The notes beneath the pieces were generated by a model. The model worked only from the letters and a program-made list of their open reading frames with translations. It was not told the origin of the DNA and did not search any database. The position numbers and the translations under genes are program-made. Below are positions 1 to 7,824 of a DNA stretch of 64,000 nt, piece after piece. Every line of letters starts with the position of its first letter. Positions within the stretch are counted from its first letter, which is position 1. The DNA is from Rugosimonospora acidiphila (GTDB lineage: Bacteria > Actinomycetota > Actinomycetes > Mycobacteriales > Micromonosporaceae), in contig NZ_BAABJQ010000004.1 of NCBI RefSeq assembly GCF_039543385.1, positions 1-64,000 of the forward strand. The letters run 5' to 3'.

Positions 1-73
1 GTCACCAGCGCGGCGCGGCGGGCGCCCGTTCCCGGTTGGGGGGACCTGTCCGGGAATCCGGTGGGGTCGAGGG

Positions 74-1318
74 TCAGTGGCAGTGCCAGACGGCGGCTTC
101 CTGCTCGCCGTTGGGTGCCACGGCCTGGCCGGCCAGCGTGCTGCCGTCGTCGCTGATCACGTACGCGATGTTGGCGATCTGGTCCGGGGCGCCGGCCAGG
201 TTGGGCAGGGCGAGTTCCTTGCCGTCGGCCAGCAGCCCGGCGTGCTTGCCCTTGTCCGTGTCACCGGCGATCCACCCCTGCGCGTTGACCGACACGGCCA
301 GCCCCTGGGGCTTCGTGACGTCGATCTTGCCGGTGGTCAGGTTCCACCGGATCAGGTCGCCGTAGGCCGGGGCTTTAGCCCCCGAGTTGTTTCCTCCTGC
401 CGCCGGTGCGCCGCTCAGGTCGCCCATGCCGATCACCCAGCCGTCCCGGATCGCCGAGGCGAAGTACCCGTTGACCGGCTTGCCGTTCACAGTGGGTGCG
501 GGCAGTTCCTTGCCGGTACCGTCGGCCGACCACTCGTACCCGAGGGCGGGAGTACCGGGCGCACCCTGCACCCTCCCGACGATGGTGCCGTCTTCGTCGA
601 TTCCAGTGGCCGAACCGGTTCCGCCCGCCGGCACCACCAGCATGGTCGGCTGGGCCGAGGCGGAGCTCCACATCGCCGGCTTCTCGTCGACCGACCCGAC
701 GATGACGCCCCGCTCGTTGATGCCGAGAACCTCGGAGTTCGAGCCGGCCAGGCGGGTGAGCCTGCCGTTCTGGTAGGCCCAGGACATCTCGCCGCTGGAG
801 CCGAAGCTGTTACCGATCGCCTCGCCGGCCGAGTTCATGTCGGTGAAGTTCTGGTCGGTGCCGCTCATCGCCACCGTGTGCGGCTGCCCGTTGTCCCAGA
901 TGATCAGCGGGTGGTTGTCGTCTCCGGTCGGGTACGACCGGCCGAAGACGTACCGCCCGGACGGGTCGCCGCCGGTCGCGACGCTCTCGGTGCCCTGCCC
1001 CGCCGGCATCGGCAGCCGCGCGATGGTGCACGAGTTCGGTGCGGGCGCGGCGGCCGGCGTGCTCGGGCCGGACGAACCGGCTCGGGCCGGCGCGCCGGCG
1101 AGCGGCGCCGGCGTGTGGTCGTGCCGCACCACCAGCGCGCTGCCGCCGACCACCAGCCCGACCGCTACCACGGCGGCCGCCGATCCGGCCAGCCCCAGCG
1201 CAAAACGGCGCCTGCGCCCGGCCGCGATGGCCCGCGCCACGTCGATGGCGGGTGGTCCGGCCGGCTCCCGGTCGAGCGGGCGCAGCAGCGAGACGCCGTA
1301 CTCCTCGTCAGATTCCAT
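74..1318 (-). CDS. Membrane-anchored HAF-repeat protein, probable partner of the upstream ECF sigma factor
   Basis: 414 aa. A short basic cytoplasmic N-terminus (about 1-36) is followed by one hydrophobic segment (about 38-65) and a large extracytoplasmic part. That part carries several repeats of the type D/N-x-x-G-x-x-[IV]-G (for example GINERGVIVG and GIDEDGTIVG), which match the beta-strand HAF repeats of secreted actinobacterial proteins. It begins 3 nt after the stop of the sigma-factor gene on the same strand, so the two are probably co-transcribed. Position and topology fit an anti-sigma or sensor role. No zinc-binding HxxxCxxC motif is visible in the N-terminal part, so it would not be a classical ZAS anti-sigma factor. 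The role is inferred from context; the fold assignment is moderate. Confidence 0.75.
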   Translation of the reverse strand: MESDEEYGVSLLRPLDREPAGPPAIDVARAIAAGRRRRFALGLAGSAAAVVAVGLVVGGSALVVRHDHTPAPLAGAPARAGSSGPSTPAAAPAPNSCTIARLPMPAGQGTESVATGGDPSGRYVFGRSYPTGDDNHPLIIWDNGQPHTVAMSGTDQNFTDMNSAGEAIGNSFGSSGEMSWAYQNGRLTRLAGSNSEVLGINERGVIVGSVDEKPAMWSSASAQPTMLVVPAGGTGSATGIDEDGTIVGRVQGAPGTPALGYEWSADGTGKELPAPTVNGKPVNGYFASAIRDGWVIGMGDLSGAPAAGGNNSGAKAPAYGDLIRWNLTTGKIDVTKPQGLAVSVNAQGWIAGDTDKGKHAGLLADGKELALPNLAGAPDQIANIAYVISDDGSTLAGQAVAPNGEQEAAVWHCH

Positions 1319-1321
1319 GGG

Positions 1322-1834
1322 TTATCTTCTCCTCTGTGCCGCGATCAGCTCATTCCCGTCCAACATCCGGCGCAGCGTGGCCAGCCCGCGTGAGGTCTGA
1401 CTCTTCACCGTCCCCTCGGAGCAGTTGAGGGCCCGCGCGACGTCCTCGACCGACTGGTCGTAGAGGAACCTGAGCACGAGTACCGCCTGCTGACGTCGGG
1501 GCGTGCGGGCCAGCGCCTTGCGCAGCACCATCCAGTTCTCCACGCGGTCGTCCCCGGGCATCGGCGCGTCCGGCACCTCCGCCACCAGACCGACCCGCGA
1601 CCACGGCCGGCGCTTCTCGTCCACGAACGTGCGCACGAGCATGGTCCGCACGTACTGGTCCAGGTGCTCCATCGCGCTGGTCCGCTGCCATCGCACGTAC
1701 AGCTTGGTGATGGTCTGCTGGACCAGGTCGTCGGCGCGGTGCTCGTCCCCGCACAGCAGGAAGGCCAGCTTGCGTAGCGAAGGTAGCCGGGCGGTCACGT
1801 AGTCGACGTACTCCTGCTTCGCCCTCGCCTGCAT
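1322..1834 (-). CDS. SigE-family ECF RNA polymerase sigma factor
   Basis: 170 aa, the usual length for the actinobacterial SigE70/SigE-like ECF group. Region 2 covers about residues 8-75 (LAFLLCGDEHRADDLVQQT type core) and region 4 about 105-160, where the helix-turn-helix has the typical SVEDVARALNCSEGTVKSQ segment. There is no SnoaL or other C-terminal extension. It directs RNA polymerase to a small regulon, usually for envelope stress. The next gene (3 nt downstream) encodes a single-span membrane protein and is the likely regulator. No autoregulatory promoter was identified in the 168-bp upstream gap, which holds a tandem repeat. Confidence 0.93.
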   Translation of the reverse strand: MQARAKQEYVDYVTARLPSLRKLAFLLCGDEHRADDLVQQTITKLYVRWQRTSAMEHLDQYVRTMLVRTFVDEKRRPWSRVGLVAEVPDAPMPGDDRVENWMVLRKALARTPRRQQAVLVLRFLYDQSVEDVARALNCSEGTVKSQTSRGLATLRRMLDGNELIAAQRRR

Positions 1835-1971
1835 CCATCGCTCCTTTGCCGGGTGTCGAGACTTGAACGGGCGCCGGGCCGCGGCGGGTTGCGTCCGGCA
1901 CGGAATTCTTCGCGCCGGATCGCGCAGACGCCGCTTACCGGGAGACGCCCGCCAACGGGCGGCACCGCTGC

Positions 1972-2030
1972 GCGGGAGACGCCGGCCAGCGGGAGACGCC
2001 GCTCAGCGGGAGACGTCGTCAGCGGGTCGG
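1972..2030. repeat. 17-bp tandem array overlapping a stop codon
   Basis: Three units beginning GCGGGAGACG start at 1972, 1989 and 2006 (period 17), with a degenerate fourth at 2022. The stop codon of the 2'-5' RNA ligase-like gene (2003-2005) lies inside the array, so the last residues of that protein are repeat-encoded. Confidence 0.8.
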
Positions 2031-2551
2031 CCATGCCCCAGCGGGTGGGCTATGTCGTTGGCGTGGTCGGTGACGGCCGCTCCGGTCACCGTCGCCCGCA
2101 CCGGCAGGATCTCCAGGCACCGCCGGATCGCGTGCCCCATCAACGGATTGGGTACCCGCATCGACACCGTGCAGTGAGGTACCCACCGGCCCGGCCGGTA
2201 GTGGTCCCAGACCTCGACGCCCGCGGCGGTCAACCGTTCGTGTACCGCACGGTGATGCGCCAGCAACTCCTCGGTGACGGTGGCCCCCAGCCACAGCACC
2301 CGCCCGACGAACTGGCCGACGAAGTCCAGCTCCAGCGCCAACCCGCGCCCCACGTCGAGGTCGCGCAGCGCCTCCGCGACCGCGTCGGGCGCGAGCCGGT
2401 GCGCCGCGGCGAGGGACAGGTGCGGGCGGTGCCGCTCGTTGAGCAGCGAGGCCAGCGTGGGGATGCCTTCCGCCTCCAGGGCATGCCACAGCGCCCGGAT
2501 CCGCCGCGTCGCGTCGGTGTCCAGGTACAGCTCGATGGCGGCGACCACCAT
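2003..2551 (-). CDS. 2'-5' RNA ligase / 2H phosphoesterase family protein
   Basis: 182 aa. The 2H superfamily signature is visible: a first H-x-S motif (RPHLSLA, about residues 42-48) and a second H-x-T motif (PHCTVSM, about residues 130-136), with matching spacing. Such proteins are cyclic phosphodiesterases or RNA ligases acting on 2',3'-cyclic or 2'-5' linked phosphates; the cellular substrate of the actinobacterial members is not established. The ATG at 2551 gives the family length. The C-terminus (after about residue 165) runs into a tandem repeat and is probably not part of the fold. No obvious functional link with neighbours. Confidence 0.85.
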   Translation of the reverse strand: MVVAAIELYLDTDATRRIRALWHALEAEGIPTLASLLNERHRPHLSLAAAHRLAPDAVAEALRDLDVGRGLALELDFVGQFVGRVLWLGATVTEELLAHHRAVHERLTAAGVEVWDHYRPGRWVPHCTVSMRVPNPLMGHAIRRCLEILPVRATVTGAAVTDHANDIAHPLGHGRPADDVSR

Positions 2552-2626
2552 CTCACCGTAGTGGTTGGCCGGGCGCGCCCGACGCCGCCTGGAACCGCCG
2601 GCCGGGCGGCGCCCGGCGGGTCGCGG

Positions 2627-3253
2627 TCAGGACTGTTCCGGCGATCCCAACTGGTCGGCCGTGTCCTGGTAGAAGGAGACCACCTCGGCGAGCGGGACCG
2701 CCTTGCGGGACGCCGCGGAGACGTCCTTGCCCTCGCGGCTGAACGGCGGGGGCCACGCGCTGATCCCCTGGTCCGGGGTGAGCCCGCCGACCTCGGCCTC
2801 CCAGCCCGCCCACCGCAGGGTGCGGTAGAAGTCGGTGAGCGCCCCGCCGAGCATGGCCGCCAGCCAGCCGGCGTACCCCTCCTTGAGGTCCTCCCAGCCA
2901 AGGCTGTCCGGTCCGAAGTAGTGCACGGTCGCCGGCGCGCCGGGCTGGGCCTGCATCCAGGCGAACTGGCCGCCCATCACGTCGTACGCGACGATGAGTC
3001 GCTGCGCCTGCGCGTCCGCCGCGGCGTCCACGCCCGGCAGTCCGTCGTGCCCGCAGCCGAGCACCCGCAGCCAGCCGTGGTCGACCACGAGCGCTCCGAC
3101 GTTGGAGACCACGGCGCCGAGCCACGACCGGGTGGTCATGCCCAGCGTCGCCAGGCATTCCTGGGCGCGGGCGGGGTCGGCCGGCAACACCTCGACCGGG
3201 TACGGGGCCGCGCTCACCGCGGCGGCCACCTCGGTCCACGCCGACTCTTCCAT
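2627..3253 (-). CDS. DUF2625 family protein
   Basis: 208 aa. It matches the DUF2625 pattern: an N-terminal segment with PVEVLP, then TTRSWLGAVVSNVGALVVDHGW, then a segment beginning LRVLGCGH, and an aromatic-rich core with YFGPDSLGW. The family is cytosolic and its biochemical function is unknown. It is separated from the 2'-5' ligase-like gene by 75 bp on the same strand and may share its transcript. Assignment rests on recall of the family pattern, not on an alignment. Confidence 0.75.
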   Translation of the reverse strand: MEESAWTEVAAAVSAAPYPVEVLPADPARAQECLATLGMTTRSWLGAVVSNVGALVVDHGWLRVLGCGHDGLPGVDAAADAQAQRLIVAYDVMGGQFAWMQAQPGAPATVHYFGPDSLGWEDLKEGYAGWLAAMLGGALTDFYRTLRWAGWEAEVGGLTPDQGISAWPPPFSREGKDVSAASRKAVPLAEVVSFYQDTADQLGSPEQS

Positions 3254-3378
3254 CCCCCGTACACCTCCCGAGCGCCTTACCCTGACCGGCTCATTGGATC
3301 ATGACCGGCGGCAGCGCCCGACCATGGGGCGCTGCCAGCGACCACGGAAGCTACGCCGGCCGGCCCTCGCCGTGTCCG

Positions 3379-3452
3379 GCGGTCACGGCGTCAGGCGGTC
3401 ACGCCGGCCGGTGGCCACGGCGTCAGGCGGTCACGGCGTCAGGCGGTCACGG
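3379..3452. repeat. 15-16 bp tandem/direct repeats at the end of the NmrA-like gene
   Basis: GCGGTCACGGCGTCAG-type units recur about 3379, 3418 and 3433, with a diverged GCGGTCACGCCGG in between. The stop codon of the reductase gene (3439-3441) is inside the array. Confidence 0.75.
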
Positions 3453-4323
3453 CGGGCCTGAGCGTCTCCTGGCACCACTGACGGAAGCTGGTGGGCGTGC
3501 CGGTCCGCTCGGTGCGGGTGACCGCGTTGTCGAGGCCGGCGTCCTTGGCCTGCCCCATGTCGACCAGGCCCTGCGCCATGGCTTCGGACATTCCGAACCG
3601 CAGCATCGCATCCTTGAAGGCACCGCCCGGTACCCGCTGGTAGCGGATCGGGCGGTCCAGCACCTCGGACATGATCCTCGCCAGGTCGTCGCAGGAGAGG
3701 TCCTCGGGGCCGAGCACGGGCACCTCATCCACGCCGCTCCAGGAGCCGTCGAGCAGCAGCTCCACGGCGACCGCCGCGATGTCGCGGGTGGCACAGGCGG
3801 GGGCCTTGTGGTCGCCGGCGACGAGGTCGGCGAAGACGCCCTCGTTCTTGATCCGCTCCACCTGGCGCAGCAGGTTGTCCATGAACGACGGCATCGTCAG
3901 CGCCCGGTAGCTCACGCCCGTACCGGCGATCAGATCGTCCATGGCCAGGGACGCCGTCACGTGTCCGGCGCGGCCGGCCATCGGCGTACCGCGGCCGAGC
4001 GCCGAGACTCCGACCACCCGGCGGACGCCCTGGGTCCGCAGTGCCTCGGCCGCCGGCCGGGTGAAGTCGACGAACGCTGACTCCAGGCTCGCCGCTCGCG
4101 GATTCGGCGGCGGCAGCCAGAAAACCGCGTCCGCGCCATCGAATGCCTTGGTGGCCACCGTCAGGTCTCCGTGCGAGCCCTCGACGACCTCGACGCGGGC
4201 GCGCACCGACGCGGGAAGGCGCGAGGCGTCCCGCACCACCACCCGGACGGGAACGTCCCGCACCACGAGGCGCTCGAGGACCTGCCCGCCGATGTTTCCG
4301 GTGGGCGTAGTGACGACGATCAT
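3439..4323 (-). CDS. NmrA-like NAD(P)-binding oxidoreductase
   Basis: 294 aa from the ATG at 4323, which has an AGGAG ribosome site about 6 nt upstream; the open frame continues far upstream but without a plausible start. The N-terminal Rossmann nucleotide motif is TPTGNIGGQVL (residues 6-16), the NmrA/atypical-SDR form. A VSALG segment and a C-terminal substrate lid follow. The family includes quinone or azo reductases and NADP-sensing regulators. It is divergent from a LysR regulator, the usual arrangement for a regulator and its target. The last residues (PAVTA) come from a tandem repeat. Confidence 0.88.
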   Translation of the reverse strand: MIVVTTPTGNIGGQVLERLVVRDVPVRVVVRDASRLPASVRARVEVVEGSHGDLTVATKAFDGADAVFWLPPPNPRAASLESAFVDFTRPAAEALRTQGVRRVVGVSALGRGTPMAGRAGHVTASLAMDDLIAGTGVSYRALTMPSFMDNLLRQVERIKNEGVFADLVAGDHKAPACATRDIAAVAVELLLDGSWSGVDEVPVLGPEDLSCDDLARIMSEVLDRPIRYQRVPGGAFKDAMLRFGMSEAMAQGLVDMGQAKDAGLDNAVTRTERTGTPTSFRQWCQETLRPAVTA

Positions 4324-4473
4324 GACAACTCCTGAACACACATGAGAGAGACAGCGGGCGCGAATGCCCGAGCCGAGGCGGACCCGGTGGGAACCGGTCG
4401 CCCGTCGGCGATGACGCTGTTCAGTAAATGCCCGCCGGCCGCGTACCTGAAGGACCGATCCGGGCCGCACTGA

Positions 4474-4479
4474 TACCCT
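4474..4479 (+). promoter_or_regulatory. -10 element (TACCCT) for a leaderless lysR mRNA
   Basis: TACCCT fits TANNNT and ends 6 nt before the ATG at 4486, so transcription would begin at or next to the start codon. No Shine-Dalgarno sequence precedes the ATG, in keeping with a leaderless transcript. Confidence 0.5.
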
Positions 4480-4485
4480 GCCGGT

Positions 4486-5403
4486 ATGAATGATCCGGAG
4501 GTACGCCAGCTCCGCTACTTCGTCGCCGTCGCCGAGGAACTGCACTTCGGGCGCGCCGCGCAGCGGCTGGGCATGGCGCAGCCACCGCTGTCCCGGGCGA
4601 TCCGGCACCTGGAGCACGACCTGGGCGTGCGGCTGCTGGAGCGCACCACGCGCCAGGTCACCCTCACCCCGGCGGGGCAGGTCCTGCTCGACGACGCCCG
4701 GATCGCCCTCGACGCGATCACCGCCGCCGCCCAGCGCGCCCGCAACGCCGGGCGGCGAGAGCCGATGCTGCGCGTGGCGCTGAAGGCCGACTACGACGGC
4801 GGCCTGCTGCCCCAGATCCTCGCCGCGTACCGCGACGACCCGGCCGCCCTTCCGGTGGACCTCGTGATGGGCGGGCCCGGAGACCAGCTTCGGGCCCTGC
4901 GCGAGGGGAACGCCGACGTCGCGCTGCTGCCGCACCCGTTCGACACCCGGGGCCTGGACGTCGAACCGCTGGTGACCGAACCCCGGATGGTCGCGCTGCC
5001 CGCGGCCGATCCGCTCGCCGCCCGCACGTCCCTGTGCCTGGCCGATCTGGCCGGTTGGACCCTGCCCGACGGAACCCCCGCCGAGCGGGACGGGCAGTTG
5101 GTCCGCCCCGCCAGCGTCGGTTCGCCGCCTCGACGCCTGGACCTGGCGCAGCTGCTCAGCCACATCGAGCTGGGTACCTTCGTCTGGTTCCCGCCCGTGA
5201 CCATCGTGCGGAGCCATCCACGCCCCGGCATCGCCTACCGGCCGGTCAGCGACCTTCCTCCGCTGGAACTCGCGCTGGCCTGGCCGCGACACTCCCGCTC
5301 GCTTGCCGTCGGAGCCTTCGTCCGCACCGCCACCCTCATCGCGGCGACCTCATCCGAAGTACCCGCCGTGAATGGTGAGGATCTGACCCGTCAGGCTCCG
5401 TGA
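4486..5403 (+). CDS. LysR-family transcriptional regulator
   Basis: 305 aa, normal LTTR length. The N-terminal winged HTH is clear: RQLRYFVAVAEELHFGRAA, then a QPPLSRAIRHLE recognition helix and LGVRLLERT (residues about 6-65). The rest is a periplasmic-binding-protein-like effector domain (about 90-295). It is divergently transcribed from the NmrA-like reductase gene (162-bp gap), which is its likely target. Its 3' end overlaps the convergent SDR gene by 54 bp, so the final 17 or so residues are encoded opposite the end of that gene. Effector unknown. Confidence 0.93.
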   Translation: MNDPEVRQLRYFVAVAEELHFGRAAQRLGMAQPPLSRAIRHLEHDLGVRLLERTTRQVTLTPAGQVLLDDARIALDAITAAAQRARNAGRREPMLRVALKADYDGGLLPQILAAYRDDPAALPVDLVMGGPGDQLRALREGNADVALLPHPFDTRGLDVEPLVTEPRMVALPAADPLAARTSLCLADLAGWTLPDGTPAERDGQLVRPASVGSPPRRLDLAQLLSHIELGTFVWFPPVTIVRSHPRPGIAYRPVSDLPPLELALAWPRHSRSLAVGAFVRTATLIAATSSEVPAVNGEDLTRQAP

Positions 5404-6126
5404 CTCGTCGGAGGCGAGGAAGACGGCGGCGTAGGCGATCTCGACGGGCTCGATCATGCCCATCACCTGCCGCGCCATCGTGGCCCGCGCCACGCTCGAC
5501 GCCTCCAGGAGCTTCACGATCCGCTCGGTCCGCACGCCGGCGGGTGCGATCGCGTTGACGCGGACGCGGTCGGCCGCGAATTCCCGCGCCGTCGACTGGG
5601 TCAGGGTGAGGACCGCCCCCTTGGCGCTGCTGTAAGCATCCCGGTCGGTCACCAGGCCCAGGCCCGCCAGGGACGCCATGTTGATGACCGAGCCGCCACC
5701 GCTGGCGATGAGCTCCGGGATCGCGACCCGATTACACAGGAAGGTCCCGAACAGCTCCACGTTTATCTTGTTCCAGAACTCCTCGATCGAGGCGGTGGTG
5801 ACCCGACCGTCGGCCGCCGTCGATCCACCGGCGTTGTTCACCAGGACGTCGAGTGAGCCGAAGGTATCCACGGCTGCCCGGACCGCGTTGGAGACCGACT
5901 CCTCGCTCGTGACGTCGAGGCTCACGTAGATCGCCTCACCACCCCGCGCGCCGATCGCCTCGACGACCTCCTGCCCCTCGGCGCGACGCCGGCCGCCCAC
6001 CACGACCCGGGCACCCTCCTGGGCGAACACCTCGGCGATCGTGCGGCCGATGCCTCCGGTGGCACCGGCCAGAAAGGCCACCTTGCCGCTCAGCCGACCG
6101 GCAGCCGGCGCAGTCTCGCTCATCAA
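5350..6126 (-). CDS. SDR-family NAD(P)-dependent oxidoreductase
   Basis: 258 aa (256-258 depending on which of two adjacent ATG-led starts is used). It is a classical short-chain dehydrogenase: cofactor motif GATGGIG (residues 21-27), NNAG (97-100), catalytic Ser152 and the YSSAK motif with Tyr165 and Lys169. The protein ends with LTGQILTIHGGYFG, as in many 3-oxoacyl reductase-like SDRs. It is divergent from a TetR regulator, with two strong operator-like dyads between them, so it is probably TetR-controlled and may act on a xenobiotic ketone or alcohol. Substrate not predictable. Confidence 0.92.
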   Translation of the reverse strand: MMSETAPAAGRLSGKVAFLAGATGGIGRTIAEVFAQEGARVVVGGRRRAEGQEVVEAIGARGGEAIYVSLDVTSEESVSNAVRAAVDTFGSLDVLVNNAGGSTAADGRVTTASIEEFWNKINVELFGTFLCNRVAIPELIASGGGSVINMASLAGLGLVTDRDAYSSAKGAVLTLTQSTAREFAADRVRVNAIAPAGVRTERIVKLLEASSVARATMARQVMGMIEPVEIAYAAVFLASDESRSLTGQILTIHGGYFG

Positions 6127-6257
6127 ACTTCCCTCTCATCGGCATGCCGTGGACGACCCGACCGGTCACCGGACCGGCGACGGCGGACCCATCGGGTGTC
6201 CGCTTTGTCGACCACGGGCGAATCGGCGCCCGGCGCGCTATTCTTCCTGCTCAAGGC

Positions 6258-6295
6258 GTTGTCCACTGGACAACTCTTGTCCGGTGGACAAGAGT
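6258..6295. promoter_or_regulatory. Two tandem TTGTCC-N3-GGACAA operators between SDR and TetR genes
   Basis: The first dyad is TTGTCC-ACT-GGACAA at 6259-6273 (perfect 8+1+8 palindrome at 6258-6274). The second is TTGTCC-GGT-GGACAA at 6277-6291, with arms extending to 10 bp (6273-6282 and 6286-6295). The centres are 18 bp apart, nearly two helical turns, which would allow two dimers on one DNA face. They lie in the 264-bp divergent region between the SDR gene (5350-6126) and the TetR gene (6391-7011). Confidence 0.8.
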
Positions 6296-6390
6296 ACTCG
6301 ACCGACGGAACCGCCGCACCGGGGCGCCAGAGCCGCGCGCCAGTACAGTTCTGCCGGACACGAGCGCCAGACATGCCGAGGAGGATGGCG

Positions 6391-7011
6391 GTGGGCACGA
6401 CCCGGGCCGACGTCGTTTCGGCCGCGTTGCGGATCCTGGACGAACGAGGGCTGGACGGACTCACCATGCGTGCCGTCGCCGACCGGCTCGGGGTGCGGCA
6501 CAACACCGTACGCTGGCACGCCGCGAGCAAGGGGCGCCTGCTGGAGCTGGCCTCCGATGAGCTGCTCGCGCACTGCGCCGACGAGCCGTTGCCGGAGGCA
6601 TGGGACGAGCGGATCCGGACACTGAGCCACCGGCTGCGCGACGCCCTACTCTCCCGCCGCGACGGGGCCAGAATGATCACCATCGCGTGTGGTCCGGACC
6701 CGCACTCGCTGCGCTACGCCGAAGCGGTCGTGTCGACCCTTGTCGAGGCCGGTTTCGGCGGCCGTACCGCCTCCTGGGCGCACTGGACGATCTTCTATCT
6801 CACCCTCGGCATCACCCAGGAGCAGCAGGTCGCGCGGGACTCGCCCGCCATCATCACCGCGGCGCAGGTGCCGGCCGACCGGTACCCGGCGCTGGGAGCG
6901 ACGCTGGCGCACGTCGGCCCCGCGGACTTCGACCAGCGCTTCGAGTTCGGCCTCGACCTGATCCTCGACTCCCTCCGGGCGCGGCTGTCCGCCCGACCCG
7001 CGACAGACTGA
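6391..7011 (+). CDS. TetR-family transcriptional regulator with TetR_C-type domain
   Basis: 206 aa from GTG 6391, chosen because GAGGAGG (6378-6384) sits 6 nt upstream; ATGs at 6373 and 6385 are badly spaced from it. The HTH (about residues 10-50) contains LTMRAVADRLGVRHNTVRWH. The remaining part (residues about 60-200) resembles the TetR_C ligand domain of tetracycline-repressor-like proteins. The two dyads upstream are its probable operators, implying autoregulation and control of the divergent SDR gene. It may also control the following ABM and epoxide-hydrolase genes, which lie on the same strand. Confidence 0.92.
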   Translation: MGTTRADVVSAALRILDERGLDGLTMRAVADRLGVRHNTVRWHAASKGRLLELASDELLAHCADEPLPEAWDERIRTLSHRLRDALLSRRDGARMITIACGPDPHSLRYAEAVVSTLVEAGFGGRTASWAHWTIFYLTLGITQEQQVARDSPAIITAAQVPADRYPALGATLAHVGPADFDQRFEFGLDLILDSLRARLSARPATD

Positions 7012-7086
7012 GCGGCTTCCCGGAGTTACTCGGTTGCCTGCCCGGGTAGCAGCGTGGTCAGAAAGCGTAAGGCCGGGAGGACCGCC

Positions 7087-7776
7087 ATGTCCGACACGCC
7101 GTCGCCGTCACCGGTGCCCGATCTGGTCGGGGTACTGGCGCAGTTCATCGCCAGAGCCGGCCGGGCGGCACAGGTCTGCGAGGGGCTGCTGCGGGTGGTC
7201 GACGGTGCGCGCGCCGAGGACGGCAGCCTCGACTACGACCTGTACCAGGTCGACGACCGGCCCTGGGCGTTCTACGTGCTGGCCAACTGGGCCGACCGGG
7301 CGGCGGCCGACGCCCACCTGACCAGCGCGCACGTGCGGAATTTCGTCGCCGCGCACGCCGAGGCGGATCTGGCGGCGCCGCCCACCCGCACCAACGCCCG
7401 GATGCTCTCCCGCCCCAACGGGCAAAAGGACCGGCCCCGCCCGGTACCCGGGTCGGACCAGCTCACGTTCTTCCCGTTCTTCACCATCCGGCCGGGGCAA
7501 CTCGACCCGGTGCGCGACGCGCTCCTCGGTGCCGTGGACTCGACCCGCGCCGAACCGGGTTGCCTGGAATACGACCTGTACCAGGCGTCCGACGACCCGA
7601 CCGTGCTGTTCTACCGGGAGACCTGGACGAGCGGGTCCGCGCTCGACGAGCACCTGAACCGGCCGGGCTTCTACGAGATCGTACGGCGCCAGGTCGATCC
7701 GCTGCTGGCGGTGCCGTGGACCGGTTTGAGCATGACGATGGTGAGCCAGCCCGGCCCCATCCGCCTTCCCGGCTGA
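7087..7776 (+). CDS. Tandem antibiotic-biosynthesis-monooxygenase (ABM) domain protein
   Basis: 229 aa from ATG 7087, which has GGGAGG 6 nt upstream. Two ABM-like ferredoxin-fold domains are visible: residues about 9-95 (GLLRVVDGARAEDGSLDYDLYQ, FYVLANWADRAAADAHL) and about 118-210 (DALLGAVDSTRAEPGCLEYDLYQ, LFYRETWTSGSALDEHL). The internal duplication mimics the usual ABM homodimer. ABM proteins are small cofactor-free oxygenases or quinone-handling proteins. It sits between a TetR regulator and an epoxide hydrolase, all on the plus strand, consistent with an inducible detoxification set. Substrate unknown. Confidence 0.88.
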   Translation: MSDTPSPSPVPDLVGVLAQFIARAGRAAQVCEGLLRVVDGARAEDGSLDYDLYQVDDRPWAFYVLANWADRAAADAHLTSAHVRNFVAAHAEADLAAPPTRTNARMLSRPNGQKDRPRPVPGSDQLTFFPFFTIRPGQLDPVRDALLGAVDSTRAEPGCLEYDLYQASDDPTVLFYRETWTSGSALDEHLNRPGFYEIVRRQVDPLLAVPWTGLSMTMVSQPGPIRLPG

Positions 7777-7824
7777 GTCGGTACCGATCGACAGCACCGC
7801 TGTCCCGATGGCAGGGAGTGTCCC

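Noticed and set aside
4420..4451. TTCAG...CTGAA dyad considered as the LysR operator
   Set aside because: The 22-nt spacer does not fit the T-N11-A type of LysR box, so it was not listed.
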